A stretch of DNA of 64,000 nucleotides from a bacterium (lineage in GTDB: Bacteria; Cyanobacteriota; Vampirovibrionia; Obscuribacterales; Obscuribacteraceae): contig JAGOSY010000001.1 of assembly GCA_018062085.1 (NCBI GenBank), forward strand, positions 301,080 through 365,079, read 5' to 3'. The notes below the pieces were generated by a model. That model saw only the letters and a program-made list of their open reading frames with translations, made no database searches and was not told the origin of the DNA. Of this stretch, positions 1-8,801 are shown in pieces. The translations under genes were made by a program, and so were the position numbers. How positions within the stretch are numbered: position 1 is the first letter of the stretch; the number at the start of each line of letters is the position of its first letter.

Positions 1-886
1 TGCCCATGATGTCGCCAGTAGGAATTTTCTCCACAGCCTGACGAATGATGTCGACGCATTGACGCATCTCTAAGATTCTAGCCATGTAGCGGTCCCAGGT
101 ATCGCCTTCTTTATCGAAGGAGATGACATCAAATTTGAGATCAGGGTAGACCGAATAAGGTCTGGTGCGACGCAAGTCCATGGCGATACCAGAAGAACGC
201 AAACAAGGACCAGTGACACCATAATCAGTAGCTACCGATTGCTTGAGAATGCCCACACCTTTTGTGCGCTTCAAGAAAATTGGGTTCTGGGTAACGATGG
301 CTTCGTATTCATCGATGCGATCTGGGAACTCATCAAGAAAGGCTTTGAGCTTGTCGAACCAGGCTGGCTTTGGATCTCTCAGCACGCCGCCAATTCGAAT
401 GTAATTGAACATCATGCGCTGACCAGCAATTTCTTCTAAGAGATCGAAGAGTTTTTCTCTTTCGCGGAATGGATAGAAAGGGAAACCAAACATAGCGCCT
501 AAGTCGATTAGGTAGGTGCCCAACCAGAGCAAGTGCGACGTGATGCGGTTCATTTCAGAAACGATAACCCGCAGATACTCAGCGCGCTCAGGAACGGTGA
601 CGCCGTCGAGTTGCTCACAGGCACGGGCCATGGCCCATGAGGTGAACATACCAGAGAGATAATCAACCCGGTCAATCAATGCTTGATACTGAAACCATGT
701 GCGGTTTTGACCTTGCCACTCTTGAGCACGATGCAAGTGACCGAGCACGGGCTCAACGTGCTTAACAGTCTCACCATCAAGAGTTAGCAGCAGTCTCAAC
801 ACGCCGTGAGTAGCAGGGTGTTGCGGACCCATGTTGATGATCATCTCATCAGTTTTAAGGTCAATCTCTTGAATTTCCGTAGCCAT
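1..886 (-). CDS. nuoD: NADH-quinone oxidoreductase subunit D (partial)
   Basis: This is the 49-kDa-type subunit of respiratory complex I, which forms the quinone pocket with NuoB on the cytoplasmic arm. I read 295 codons from an ATG at 884-886 to the left edge, so the C-terminal part is missing. The N-terminal motif PQHPATHGVLRL keeps the quinone-site histidine, and RVDYLSG keeps the tyrosine that also contacts quinone in known structures. FPFYPFRERE and MNRITSHLLWLG are family signatures. The usual HRGxEK segment reads HRAQEW here, which is a departure from the family. It is the last visible gene of a nuoA-B-C-D run, 37 bases after nuoC. Confidence 0.93.
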   Translation of the reverse strand, partial: MATEIQEIDLKTDEMIINMGPQHPATHGVLRLLLTLDGETVKHVEPVLGHLHRAQEWQGQNRTWFQYQALIDRVDYLSGMFTSWAMARACEQLDGVTVPERAEYLRVIVSEMNRITSHLLWLGTYLIDLGAMFGFPFYPFREREKLFDLLEEIAGQRMMFNYIRIGGVLRDPKPAWFDKLKAFLDEFPDRIDEYEAIVTQNPIFLKRTKGVGILKQSVATDYGVTGPCLRSSGIAMDLRRTRPYSVYPDLKFDVISFDKEGDTWDRYMARILEMRQCVDIIRQAVEKIPTGDIMG

Positions 887-923
887 TTTTCCGTCCCTAG
901 TAATTCCTGGTTATATAAAAGAA

Positions 924-1589
924 TTAGCGCATGCTGTGTGGATTTTTGTCGTTCAAAGCATCAACTAACTGCTTGTAGTCTCTGCGCAATGGATGGCCTT
1001 CCCAATCCCAGGGGTTGAGGATGCGCCGCAAGTACGGATGGCTCGAATAGCGGATGCCAACCAAATCGTAGGTCTCACGCTCATGCCAATTTGCTGCAGA
1101 CCAGAAATTTGCCAGGCTGGGTACTGCCGGCAAATCGCCTTCAGCCACGTCAGCTTTTTTGAGCAATACTTTGATTACCAGCTGATCTAAATGTGAGTAT
1201 GACCAGAGGTGATAAACAGAATCAAAAGTATCGGCACTGTCGACACCAGTAACGGTGAGCAGCAAATCAAGCTTGATTTCAGAACTATTGCGCAAGAGGC
1301 GCATTGCCTTTTCGAGTTGATCACCAGCAACGACGATTGTTTCAACACCACAAGAATCAGGCAGGCGCTCGCTTGAGATACCATGCTCTTTCAAGAACTG
1401 GCCAAACTTGGCTGGCTCCAATGGCACTGGCGGCGCAGCTGGCTCCGCGGGTTTAGCAGCGGCAGCAGGCGCAGCCGGTTTGGCGGCGGGCTTAGCTTCA
1501 GCTTTAGCAGCCTCTGGCTTTACTTCTGATTTGACTTCTTCTGGCTTTGCGTCTGATTTGGTTTCTTCAGGCTTAGCTTCGTCTGTCAT
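924..1589 (-). CDS. nuoC: NADH-quinone oxidoreductase subunit C
   Basis: This is the 30-kDa subunit of complex I, sitting beside NuoD in the peripheral arm. The conserved C-terminal signature is complete: ERETYDLVGI, HPYLRRIL and WEGHPLRRDYK. The first 65 or so residues are a low-complexity Lys/Glu/Ala/Pro stretch with repeated KPEE and AKP units, absent from typical NuoC. I chose the ATG at 1589 because AGGA lies 9 bases upstream; the in-frame ATG at 1595 lies only 3 bases from it. Separate nuoC and nuoD genes are seen, not the fused nuoCD of enterobacteria. Confidence 0.93.
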   Translation of the reverse strand: MTDEAKPEETKSDAKPEEVKSEVKPEAAKAEAKPAAKPAAPAAAAKPAEPAAPPVPLEPAKFGQFLKEHGISSERLPDSCGVETIVVAGDQLEKAMRLLRNSSEIKLDLLLTVTGVDSADTFDSVYHLWSYSHLDQLVIKVLLKKADVAEGDLPAVPSLANFWSAANWHERETYDLVGIRYSSHPYLRRILNPWDWEGHPLRRDYKQLVDALNDKNPHSMR

Positions 1590-1627
1590 CGACATCGTTC
1601 CTATGTTTTTCTGGTTTATGTTTAGGT

Positions 1628-2299
1628 TTAGGTATTAGATTCGGGAGCTTTGGCTAGAGCCGCGCTTGTGTCTTCTTTGGCCAAACCGATCAAATCTTCG
1701 AGACAACGACCGGTGTCATAATCAACTTTGCGCACAGATGTTTGGGCATACATTTTCTTTCTACGCTCACCATAATTTTCAGTGCGAATTTTTTGTTGCA
1801 ATTTGAGCAAAGCATCAAGGATGCCTTCTGGACGCGGCGGACAACCAGGCAAGTAAACATCCACCGGAATAATGCGGTCAACGCCTTGAACTACTGAGTA
1901 AGAATCGTTAAACATGCCACCAGTAACTGTGCAAGCGCCCATGGCGATTACATACTTAGGCTCAGGCATTTGCTCATACAAAGTAATAAGAGCCGGAGCC
2001 ATTTTTCGAGTAATAGTACCGGCGGTCAAAATCATGTCGGCTTGTCTTGGTGTGGCGCGAAAAACTTCTGAACCAAAACGTGAAATGTCGAAAGCTGACA
2101 TACCGACGCTCATCATTTCGATGGCGCAACAAGAGGTGCCAAAGGTTAGAGGCCAGACTGAGTTAGACCTTGCTAAGTTGGCAATCGGACTGAGCACCGG
2201 CGAAAGCGCTTGGCCGAGAGCATCAATCATTAGATCAATTGACGAGAGAGTTACTGTCTCTCTCAACTCTTCTGGCACAACTGGATTTATATTACTCAT
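1628..2299 (-). CDS. nuoB: NADH-quinone oxidoreductase subunit B
   Basis: This is the PSST-type subunit of complex I and carries the terminal N2 [4Fe-4S] cluster that hands electrons to quinone. The four ligands are visible: the adjacent pair Cys57-Cys58 in TSCCAIEMM, Cys123 in MGACTVTGG and Cys153 in LPGCPPRPE. At 223 residues it is somewhat longer than the common 160-200, with extra sequence at both ends. It lies between nuoA (56 bases upstream) and nuoC (about 38 bases downstream), all on one strand, so co-transcription is likely. Confidence 0.96.
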   Translation of the reverse strand: MSNINPVVPEELRETVTLSSIDLMIDALGQALSPVLSPIANLARSNSVWPLTFGTSCCAIEMMSVGMSAFDISRFGSEVFRATPRQADMILTAGTITRKMAPALITLYEQMPEPKYVIAMGACTVTGGMFNDSYSVVQGVDRIIPVDVYLPGCPPRPEGILDALLKLQQKIRTENYGERRKKMYAQTSVRKVDYDTGRCLEDLIGLAKEDTSAALAKAPESNT

Positions 2300-2354
2300 G
2301 CTCTTAACTCACTTAACTTGCTTGTCTTACTTCTCTAAAAATCTACTCCCAGCT

Positions 2355-2804
2355 CTACTCCCACTCGAGAGCACCCTTCTTCCAGGCGTAAACAAGGCCT
2401 ACAACAAGGATGACTAGGAACATCGAGATTTCAATAGGCCCAACCATTTTCAGTTTCATCAACTCAGCGCTGGCTGGCAACATCTGCCCTAATGCATCAG
2501 CGCCGACTAACAATCTTGGAATACTGTCAGTGGCAAGCAACCACGGAATGATGAAGATGATTTCAATATCAAAGAGAATGAATAGAATGGCATACAAGTA
2601 GTAGCGCACATCGAATTGCACCAAGGCTTCTTGCATGGGCTTCATGCCGCATTCGTAAGGCTGATTCTTAATTGAGTTGGGGCGGTGATAGCCAAGAGCT
2701 AGCTGCAAGACCCAAGCCAAGAGAATCATCCCCAAGGCTGGAAGGGCGAACCCTACTGCAACGAATAAAAATATCTCGCCAAGCTGCAACGAACTCTGAT
2801 CCAC
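2355..2804 (-). CDS. nuoA: NADH-quinone oxidoreductase subunit A
   Basis: This is a small membrane subunit of complex I (ND3 type). Three hydrophobic helices are apparent, at about residues 10-36, 67-90 and 120-140. The conserved loop motif YECG sits after the first helix and FDIE in the second. The start is a GTG at 2804 with AGGAAG about ten bases upstream. It is the first gene of the visible nuo run, with a candidate promoter about 80 bases upstream. The order A-B-C-D matches the usual bacterial arrangement. Confidence 0.94.
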   Translation of the reverse strand: MDQSSLQLGEIFLFVAVGFALPALGMILLAWVLQLALGYHRPNSIKNQPYECGMKPMQEALVQFDVRYYLYAILFILFDIEIIFIIPWLLATDSIPRLLVGADALGQMLPASAELMKLKMVGPIEISMFLVILVVGLVYAWKKGALEWE

Positions 2805-2882
2805 TTTTGTTGCTCTTCCTTACTAATGGGTACTCCGTGGTAAAGCATAGCAGGCTAAAAGCCAGGTGGCATTGCGCCGTAG

Positions 2883-2911
2883 ATTATAGCCAGGTAAGCA
2901 CCCCGCCAAGA
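2883..2911 (-). promoter_or_regulatory. candidate promoter for the nuo operon
   Basis: On the minus strand a perfect TATAAT (plus positions 2883-2888) lies 17 bases after TCTTGG (2906-2911), about 80 bases before the nuoA start. The -10 is strong and the -35 is weak. This is a pattern match only. Confidence 0.4.
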
Positions 2912-3222
2912 CCTCTCGATATATCTCTCAAGACCAGTCTCTGGATATGTCTCGAGATAGGTCTATCTGCACCAGGCTAGCTAAGAGCAAACTCATCAAT
3001 TACGGATTGCAACTTTCTGATAATTAAATCGCTGAAATGGGCATCACTAGTAGAAATACGCATGATTGAACTAGGAAATAATGGTTAACAAAACCGGCAT
3101 CTTGAGCGTTCCTCTTGTAGTCTCCTAAGTAGGTAGGTAAGAGGTACTGGAATCCCTTGAGAGCAACAGTTTCAATAACAAACGTAATTAGCGCCCCAGA
3201 ACACGGCAAAAGTAATCCGATG
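2912..3222. other. intergenic region between nuoA and rnc
   Basis: This is divergent upstream sequence between nuoA and rnc. It includes near-repeats of the form CTC(G/T)(A/G)GATAT around 2913-2965. I see no convincing gene; short frames here lack coding character. Confidence 0.5.
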
Positions 3223-3936
3223 ACCATGCAACAACTCCCGCCCAAACGCTTCAAAGAACTAGATCAACTTTGTCAGAAGCTGGGAGTTACTTGTGGGCGT
3301 ATGGGCTTAATCAACGAAGCCCTCACTCATAGTTCTTACGCGGCAGAAAACCCCGGTAGCCAAGACTATGAAAAACTCGAATTTTTCGGCGATGCAGTAC
3401 TGAAATTCGTCATCAGCGAATATCTTCTAGAGCGGTTTCCTGATTACGACGAAGGCCAACTAACAGAGCTTAGAGCTGTTTTAGTTTCAGATCGGATATT
3501 GGCCGAAATCGGTGAGCAGGTGAACTTGAGCAAATATATTTTGCTAGGGCGCAACGTGCAAACTCGACCATCGATCACGGCAAACGCCATGGAAGCTTTA
3601 ATTGGGGCAATTTATCAGGACCTTGGTCTGTTCCAAGTACAAACGCTATTAGTGCGCTTATTTGGCCATCAAACCACTGTGGTTGATCGCGACGAAATCA
3701 AAGACAACTACAAAGCGCAATTGCAAGAGTTCACGCAATCTCGCGCAGAAGGCACTCCTAGCTATGTAGTGGTAAGCACAGATGGCCCACCCCATGATCC
3801 AATTTTTACAGTAGTTGTAAAACTGGAAGGCAAGCCTCTAGCGGAAGGAACTGGTAAATCGAAAAAAGCAGCCGAGCAAGAAGCTGCTAAATTAGCTTTC
3901 CAAGCGCTACAAGACCCACGCTCTGTAATGGCGTAA
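3223..3936 (+). CDS. rnc: ribonuclease III
   Basis: This endoribonuclease cuts double-stranded RNA and matures rRNA precursors. The N-terminal catalytic domain carries LEFFGDAVL with the first acidic metal ligands. The C-terminal double-stranded RNA-binding domain ends with GTGKSKKAAEQEAA. In the second catalytic motif, where most family members read ADxxEA, this protein reads ANAMEA, so the usual aspartate is asparagine. From the ATG at 3223 it is 237 residues, normal for the family; an ATG at 3229 or an upstream TTG at 3157 are alternatives, and no start has a clear Shine-Dalgarno sequence. A strong hairpin terminator follows. Confidence 0.93.
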   Translation, partial: TMQQLPPKRFKELDQLCQKLGVTCGRMGLINEALTHSSYAAENPGSQDYEKLEFFGDAVLKFVISEYLLERFPDYDEGQLTELRAVLVSDRILAEIGEQVNLSKYILLGRNVQTRPSITANAMEALIGAIYQDLGLFQVQTLLVRLFGHQTTVVDRDEIKDNYKAQLQEFTQSRAEGTPSYVVVSTDGPPHDPIFTVVVKLEGKPLAEGTGKSKKAAEQEAAKLAFQALQDPRSVMA

Positions 3937-3962
3937 AACAGCGCAGTAATCACTTCGAGAAA

Positions 3963-4006
3963 CAAAGAAAAGAGCATCACTAAATTGATGCTCTTTTCTT
4001 TGTTTT
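3963..4006. terminator. intrinsic terminator, probably bidirectional
   Basis: A perfect 17-base-pair stem (arms 3963-3979 and 3986-4002) has a six-base loop CTAAAT and is followed by TTTT. It lies between convergent rnc and the secreted protein gene and could serve both. Confidence 0.85.
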
Positions 4007-4034
4007 CAATTGCCGTGCAGCTTGTTGAGAGCTC

Positions 4035-4541
4035 TTACTGAGCCAAATCTTGCAAGGTTGGAGCGCCAGCTGGGGCTGACTGCAGGCCAGAGCCCGAATT
4101 AGAATTGATATCAGATGGAGCTAGGTCAATGCGGCTTGTGCCAGGAGCTGGGGCTTCACTTGTAGTGACAGCCACAGGAGCGGCAGTAACGGTATCGCCA
4201 GATTGCTCAATGCCAGCAGCATAAGCCAGCTCTCTTGCTTTTGTGCGCAACACCAAAGCTTGCTTGTCAGCTTGAGCGGCCTTGTATTCAGCTTCAGCAG
4301 CTTTCAAGTGAGCCTTCGCTGCTTCTAATTGCTGTTTAGCTTGATCTAGCTTTTTGTGGGTGGTTGAAACCTTAGACTCAGCCATATCAACTTCTAAGCT
4401 AGTCGGCGCAGCCACGGGAGCCGATACAACCGTGGTAGAGCCGGAAGATTTGCCGAGTTTGAGAGGATTGGCGTGGGCCGCTGGCGCCACCAAAAATGCA
4501 CTCAACCCGAATGCCAAAACTGTAAGTGCTTTCCTTGTCAT
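4035..4541 (-). CDS. small secreted coiled-coil protein
   Basis: I do not recognise the family. The first 24 residues form a signal peptide with a likely cut after AHA. Residues about 50-100 are rich in Ala, Lys, Glu and Gln with heptad-like spacing, predicting an alpha-helical coiled coil. The C-terminal third is Pro/Ala/Ser-rich and probably disordered. GAGGA lies about 7 bases upstream of the ATG, so the start is well supported. It probably acts in the periplasm or at the cell surface. It is a single gene, convergent with rnc and divergent from rpsA. Confidence 0.75.
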   Translation of the reverse strand: MTRKALTVLAFGLSAFLVAPAAHANPLKLGKSSGSTTVVSAPVAAPTSLEVDMAESKVSTTHKKLDQAKQQLEAAKAHLKAAEAEYKAAQADKQALVLRTKARELAYAAGIEQSGDTVTAAPVAVTTSEAPAPGTSRIDLAPSDINSNSGSGLQSAPAGAPTLQDLAQ

Positions 4542-4895
4542 GAAGAATCCTCATAAATACTCTGATCTCAGACCGATAATCAACAAGCAATTATTATAAG
4601 GAATAACTTGCCAACCGCACAGCGCAAGATTGGCCACCGGTGAGCCTTTTCGACAGCGCACGAGTAAGCCCATCATGATATCAACAGCGATACGATAACA
4701 CCCCTTCGGATAGACAAGAGATCTCCTCCATCAATCAAGACGCCACCAGTGGATATGTCGGCAAGCCGATCGCCCGTGCGATTATGAGGCGAAAATAATG
4801 CCAGGACAGGAGGGCTCTAAACCCTTCTACATGGTGAATTTATGCAAAGAAACTGCAATAAGTATAAATGTTCATTCAATACTGAAGCAGTTCTC
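4542..4895. other. non-coding stretch upstream of rpsA
   Basis: About 350 bases precede the candidate rpsA promoter. I see no gene, RNA or repeat that I can support. Confidence 0.5.
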
Positions 4896-4925
4896 TTGAA
4901 AGCTACATATCTATTGTTCTATATT
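4896..4925 (+). promoter_or_regulatory. candidate promoter for rpsA
   Basis: TTGAAA (4896-4901), an 18-base spacer and TATATT (4920-4925) match the housekeeping consensus at 5 of 6 in each box. Transcription from here would give a leader of about 235 bases before rpsA, which would suit leader-based autoregulation of S1. This is a sequence match only. Confidence 0.45.
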
Positions 4926-5165
4926 CTCTACTTCGCCTGTGCGCGATTGGGCTTTTGACCGAAAGCTCCAAATTGGCTTTTTGCCAGTTTCTGGAGTTGG
5001 AGGGCAAGAGCGCCTGAGGGCAGTAGATTTACAACCAATCACCATAGCTTTGCACCGCGAGCGTACCCCGCTCAGAGACAACCACAAAGCACTGGCGCCG
5101 GTGAGCTTCGAATCCTTCAAATACTATTCAAGATTCGCAAGCCACACATTTAAAAGGACAAGGGA

Positions 5166-6275
5166 GTGACTATTTCAGTGACTGAACAGCAGCTAGAACC
5201 CAACTCGAAATCAGAATTCGAGCGACTTCTCGAACAATCTTTAAGTTTCAAGTTTGAGCAAGGGGACATTGTCTCAGGCGGCGTAGTCCGTATCGAAAGA
5301 GACGGGATACTCGTAGACGTAGGCGGAAAATCTGAAGGCTTCGTGCCACAGAAAGAAGTTTCTAATATGCCTATCGACAAAATTGATGATGTCGTCAAAG
5401 TCGGCGAAAAGTATGAGTTCTACATTCTTAGAGAAGAGAACGAGAACGGTCAGCTAACTCTCTCACTGAAGCGTGTTGCTCAGGCGAGAGGATGGGTCTT
5501 ACTGGAAAACCAGAAGAAGAACGACGAAACCATTCGCGCCAAGATTTCAAACGTTGTCAAAGGCGGCGTAGTTGTAGACGTATACGGTTTGCGCGGTTTC
5601 GTACCAGCCAGCCAATTGCGTGTTAAAGGTACAACTCCAGAAGAATTGATTGGTATGGAAATACCAATGAAGATTCTAGAAACAGACACCAAGCGCAACA
5701 AACTGATCTTGAGCCAACGTCTTGCTGTGCAAGAAGAAAAAGCTGCTCAAAGAGAGAAGATTCTATCTACCCTCGAATCTGGTCAGGTGGTCACTGGCGA
5801 AGTTGTTCGTATCGCAGATTTCGGTGCTTTCATCGATCTAGGCGGCCTCGACGGCTTGCTCCCTATCTCAGAAATTTCATGGGAACGTGTCAGCCATCCA
5901 TCCGATGTGTTGAAAGTCGGCCAAATGGTCACTACAAAAGTTCTCAAAGTCGATCAAGAGAAAGGCCATATCAGCTTGAGTCTCAAGCAAATGCAGCCTG
6001 ATCCATGGAAAGAAATTGAAGACAAGTTCGGCGAAGGCCAAGTTGTGAATGGAACCGTTCGCAAGATTCAGAGCTTCGGCGCCTTTGTTCAGATTTATCC
6101 TGGTGTAGACGCTTTGCTGCCTACAGTTGAAATGTCTGATCAACCTACTGCTAAGCCAGAAGAAATTGTTCAAGTCGGCCAACAAGTAAAAGCAATCATC
6201 AAGAAGTTCTCTCCTAAAGAGCACAAGATTTCCTTGAGCTTGAAAGGTATGGATGTCAGCGACCTGCTCAACTAA
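5166..6275 (+). CDS. rpsA: 30S ribosomal protein S1
   Basis: It binds mRNA and helps its loading on the 30S subunit. Four S1 (OB-fold) domains can be seen at about residues 30-100, 113-180, 203-270 and 288-360; domains 3 and 4 carry the classic GAF(I/V) core. Four repeats and 369 residues resemble the shorter S1 of Firmicutes and Cyanobacteria, not the six-repeat E. coli form. The start is a GTG at 5166 with AGGA about 7 bases upstream. A terminator follows closely, so it is probably transcribed alone. Confidence 0.93.
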   Translation: MTISVTEQQLEPNSKSEFERLLEQSLSFKFEQGDIVSGGVVRIERDGILVDVGGKSEGFVPQKEVSNMPIDKIDDVVKVGEKYEFYILREENENGQLTLSLKRVAQARGWVLLENQKKNDETIRAKISNVVKGGVVVDVYGLRGFVPASQLRVKGTTPEELIGMEIPMKILETDTKRNKLILSQRLAVQEEKAAQREKILSTLESGQVVTGEVVRIADFGAFIDLGGLDGLLPISEISWERVSHPSDVLKVGQMVTTKVLKVDQEKGHISLSLKQMQPDPWKEIEDKFGEGQVVNGTVRKIQSFGAFVQIYPGVDALLPTVEMSDQPTAKPEEIVQVGQQVKAIIKKFSPKEHKISLSLKGMDVSDLLN

Positions 6276-6311
6276 TTGACTCTGGTAAATTAGAAAAGGT
6301 AGAAATTGAAA

Positions 6312-6341
6312 AAAAGACCCGAGCCCAGCTCGGGTCTTTTG
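6312..6341 (+). terminator. intrinsic terminator of rpsA
   Basis: A perfect 13-base-pair stem (6312-6324 with 6328-6340) has a three-base loop CCA. The right arm ends in TTTT and the left arm begins with an A-run. Confidence 0.88.
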
Positions 6342-6385
6342 TTAACTAAGCCAATTTTGTTAACTAAGTAAAAGAGTCTGCAAAT

Positions 6386-6413
6386 TTGAGAATTTTGTTT
6401 CAATATATATAGA
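6386..6413 (+). promoter_or_regulatory. candidate promoter for the mlaE-like gene
   Basis: TTGAGA (6386-6391), a 16-base spacer and TATAGA (6408-6413) lie about 45 bases before the permease start, just after the rpsA terminator. Pattern match only. Confidence 0.45.
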
Positions 6414-6458
6414 ACATGGAACCAGCTAGCCAAGTGGTAGTCTAATAATCAATCGACA

Positions 6459-7220
6459 ATGGCAATATCAAAACTAGCTGGGCTTGTACCACCAATCGAA
6501 TTGTTTTTCTGGGTTGCCCCCTTCGGCCGCGCTATCCGCCTATTTTTCGGCGCCTTCCAAATCGCGTCGCTGCGCCAATTTTCCTACAAAAAATTCAAAG
6601 TCGCTTGCTTGTGGATGGGACCAGAATCATTCCACTTAGTTGCTCTTGCGGCGGTGACAGTAGCGATAGCTCTCACCATTCAATGCGTAGTTGAACTGCA
6701 AAAATACCAAGCAGAAGAGCTTTCTGGAGCCGTTATTTCAATTGGCTTGTTGCGCGAAATTGGCCCACTGACTGTCAGCCTTGCCTGGTGTGCCAGAGTT
6801 GCTGCCCGCATTGCCGCAGAGGCACAAACCTATTGTGACGGCGGCAAGAATGAAGAATTTGCCCAACAATTTGTTCTACCCAATTATCTTGCAACGCTGG
6901 CTATGTCAATTCCACTGGGAACTTATGGCCTGATCATAGGTTTCATCACCGGGGCCCTTGTAGCGCCAATGTTAGGTGTTTCCTCTACTTCAGAATTTCT
7001 CCACTCTGCCAGGGATGGGATTCAAATAAGAGACATCATTGTCTATTTCGTAAAGCTTATTTTGGTCAATCCCACGGTGGGCTTCTTTGCTGGTTGCGCC
7101 GCTGGTGCCACCACTAATCACAGCAACAACGCAGCACCTTCGAACGCCGTCACCGCTACTTTTATTGCCGGCTTCTTCGCCAATTTGGCCGTCACCTACG
7201 CTGCCTATCTAGCGAGATAA
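6459..7220 (+). CDS. MlaE-family lipid ABC transporter permease
   Basis: This is an integral inner-membrane protein of the MlaE/TtgB2 permease family, which works with MCE proteins in phospholipid traffic between the membranes. Five to six hydrophobic segments and the hallmark GLLREIGPL (residues 96-104) identify it. After that hallmark the family normally has a conserved AELGTM-type segment that contacts the MlaF ATPase; here it reads EAQTYCDGG, so this coupling region is poorly kept. The MCE partner follows after 12 bases. No ATPase gene is nearby. It may use an ATPase encoded elsewhere, or work differently. Confidence 0.85.
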   Translation: MAISKLAGLVPPIELFFWVAPFGRAIRLFFGAFQIASLRQFSYKKFKVACLWMGPESFHLVALAAVTVAIALTIQCVVELQKYQAEELSGAVISIGLLREIGPLTVSLAWCARVAARIAAEAQTYCDGGKNEEFAQQFVLPNYLATLAMSIPLGTYGLIIGFITGALVAPMLGVSSTSEFLHSARDGIQIRDIIVYFVKLILVNPTVGFFAGCAAGATTNHSNNAAPSNAVTATFIAGFFANLAVTYAAYLAR

Positions 7221-7232
7221 CAGAAAAAATCT

Positions 7233-8573
7233 ATGGATGAGAGAGACGATAAAGATAACGCCCGCATGATTTCAGATGGCTCACTGGGAATCTTCACAGT
7301 GCTGGCAGTGATTTTTTTGCTCTGGGGCTACCTCTGGTTCAAAGGCACCGGAATTTTAGGTGCCACTCAAACGATCAACATTCTCTTTCATGAAGTGGCG
7401 CAACTAAACGATAACGCTGATGTTTTTTTAGACGGTATCAGAGTAGGAATGGTCGACAAAATACTATGGCTAAATGAGCGCCATGTGCTGGTGCGCATCC
7501 AAATCACAAATAGAAAAGTTGTCATTCCGCAAGGCGCTACTTACAGAATTTTGACGAATGGTATTGTTGGCGCTAAGTATATTGAAATCGACGTTCCCCA
7601 TCCACCAGATATAAGAGCTGGTCTAGCAGCCTTGCCAGACGAAGCTGAAGTAGAAGGGCTAGACCCAGCTCGACCAGAGCTAGCAATCAACAAACTTGTG
7701 ATTGCCCTAAGCAACGTCGATCCAGAGAAGCTAGTGAAAAACTATGAAGAAGATCGCATAAGACTAGTTAGGGCTGCCGACCAACTCTCAATTTTGGCAA
7801 TCAAAACCATGCCAGTTGTAGACAACGCCTTACCCCTAGAACGCGACCTCACTGAAATTGCTCACGATTTGAAAAAAGTCAGCAGAAAAGTAAGCAATCT
7901 TTTGGACGATCCGAATTTTACAAACGATCTCAAAATAACCACAACCAAGCTAAAAGAAACCGCTGAGTCAGTACAGACTACAGTGCGAGACATCAATAGC
8001 ACACTGAAAGACAAAGCCCTGAGACAAGATCTTCTCAGCGCTCTTAAAAATCTAAACGACGCCACCGAACATGTGCAAAATTCAGTGTCCGCCGTAGAAA
8101 AAATGTCTAAAGATCTAAAGCTACGAACTGACGTGAAAGACATACTTTTGCAAGCGCGCAAAACACTAGACAAAGTTGATGCACTCTTCAGCCGCCCTAG
8201 CTTTGGTTCAGACTTAAAAGAAACGCTGACTTCCACCCGGGCAGCAATCGGCCATTTAGATGCGGTGGCCAGGCAACTCAATCAAATTCTTGACAAACGC
8301 GCACCAATAATGCATCTAATGTTTGGTCGCCCTGGTCAACTAAAAGATCCGAAGATAAATGATCCAAAGGCAAAAGACTCAAAGCCAAAAGAGCCAATGC
8401 AAAAAAACAAGCAGTCGCTAGCTCCCGATTCAGCACCAGTGCAATCAATAGCGCCAGCAGAACATGCAGATCGTCAAGACCAAGCTGCGCCGACTGGACA
8501 AAGGCAACAGACTGGTGAATCCGGAGAATCTGGAGCGCAAGAGCAGAGCGAAATAAATCCTGAACTGAAATAA
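7233..8573 (+). CDS. MlaD-like MCE domain protein
   Basis: This is a membrane-anchored periplasmic lipid-binding protein. One transmembrane helix spans residues 17-36 and the MCE domain residues 45-124, with the typical DGIRVGMV and GIVGAKYIEI strands. Residues about 180-350 form long amphipathic helices rich in Asp, Lys and Thr, as in MCE proteins whose helices make a tunnel. The last 90 residues are Lys/Pro/Gln-rich and probably disordered, with repeated short DPK and KDSKPK units. It forms a two-gene operon with the MlaE-like permease. Confidence 0.88.
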   Translation: MDERDDKDNARMISDGSLGIFTVLAVIFLLWGYLWFKGTGILGATQTINILFHEVAQLNDNADVFLDGIRVGMVDKILWLNERHVLVRIQITNRKVVIPQGATYRILTNGIVGAKYIEIDVPHPPDIRAGLAALPDEAEVEGLDPARPELAINKLVIALSNVDPEKLVKNYEEDRIRLVRAADQLSILAIKTMPVVDNALPLERDLTEIAHDLKKVSRKVSNLLDDPNFTNDLKITTTKLKETAESVQTTVRDINSTLKDKALRQDLLSALKNLNDATEHVQNSVSAVEKMSKDLKLRTDVKDILLQARKTLDKVDALFSRPSFGSDLKETLTSTRAAIGHLDAVARQLNQILDKRAPIMHLMFGRPGQLKDPKINDPKAKDSKPKEPMQKNKQSLAPDSAPVQSIAPAEHADRQDQAAPTGQRQQTGESGESGAQEQSEINPELK

Positions 8574-8601
8574 GACGTGCACAAGCGATCTCTTTTTCTA
8601 T

Positions 8602-8633
8602 AAAAAATGGTTTCCATGGAAACCATTTTTTTT
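8602..8633 (+). terminator. intrinsic terminator after the MCE gene
   Basis: A 30-base perfect palindrome (8602-8631) begins with an A-run, ends in a T-run and is centred on CATG. It lies 28 bases after the MCE stop codon. Confidence 0.82.
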
Positions 8634-8707
8634 GCACTTTACTAGATACAAGCCAGGAATTAAAAGAAATAGAACAAGAAAAAGAAGAACCAAAAATTAG
8701 AGAGCGA

Positions 8708-8753
8708 AGAACTAAAGAGCCAGTAGCGGAAGTGCTACTGGCTCTTTAGTTCT
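8708..8753. terminator. long perfect hairpin, likely terminator for the minus-strand genes
   Basis: A perfect 20-base-pair stem (8708-8727 with 8734-8753) has a GGAAGT loop. It sits about 50 bases beyond the stop of the secreted protein on the minus strand. The U-tract is weak on both sides. Confidence 0.65.
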
Positions 8754-8801
8754 TAATTACAGGCAACGTTCTCTAAGAAAGTTTCTTCTGGTGAACTACT
8801 C

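Noticed and set aside
3024..3254. Minus-strand frame of 76 codons overlapping the rnc start
   Set aside because: Hydrophobic chance frame opposite rnc; no ribosome site or family match.
4911..5169. Short frames on both strands upstream of rpsA
   Set aside because: They overlap each other in the rpsA leader and show no conserved motif.
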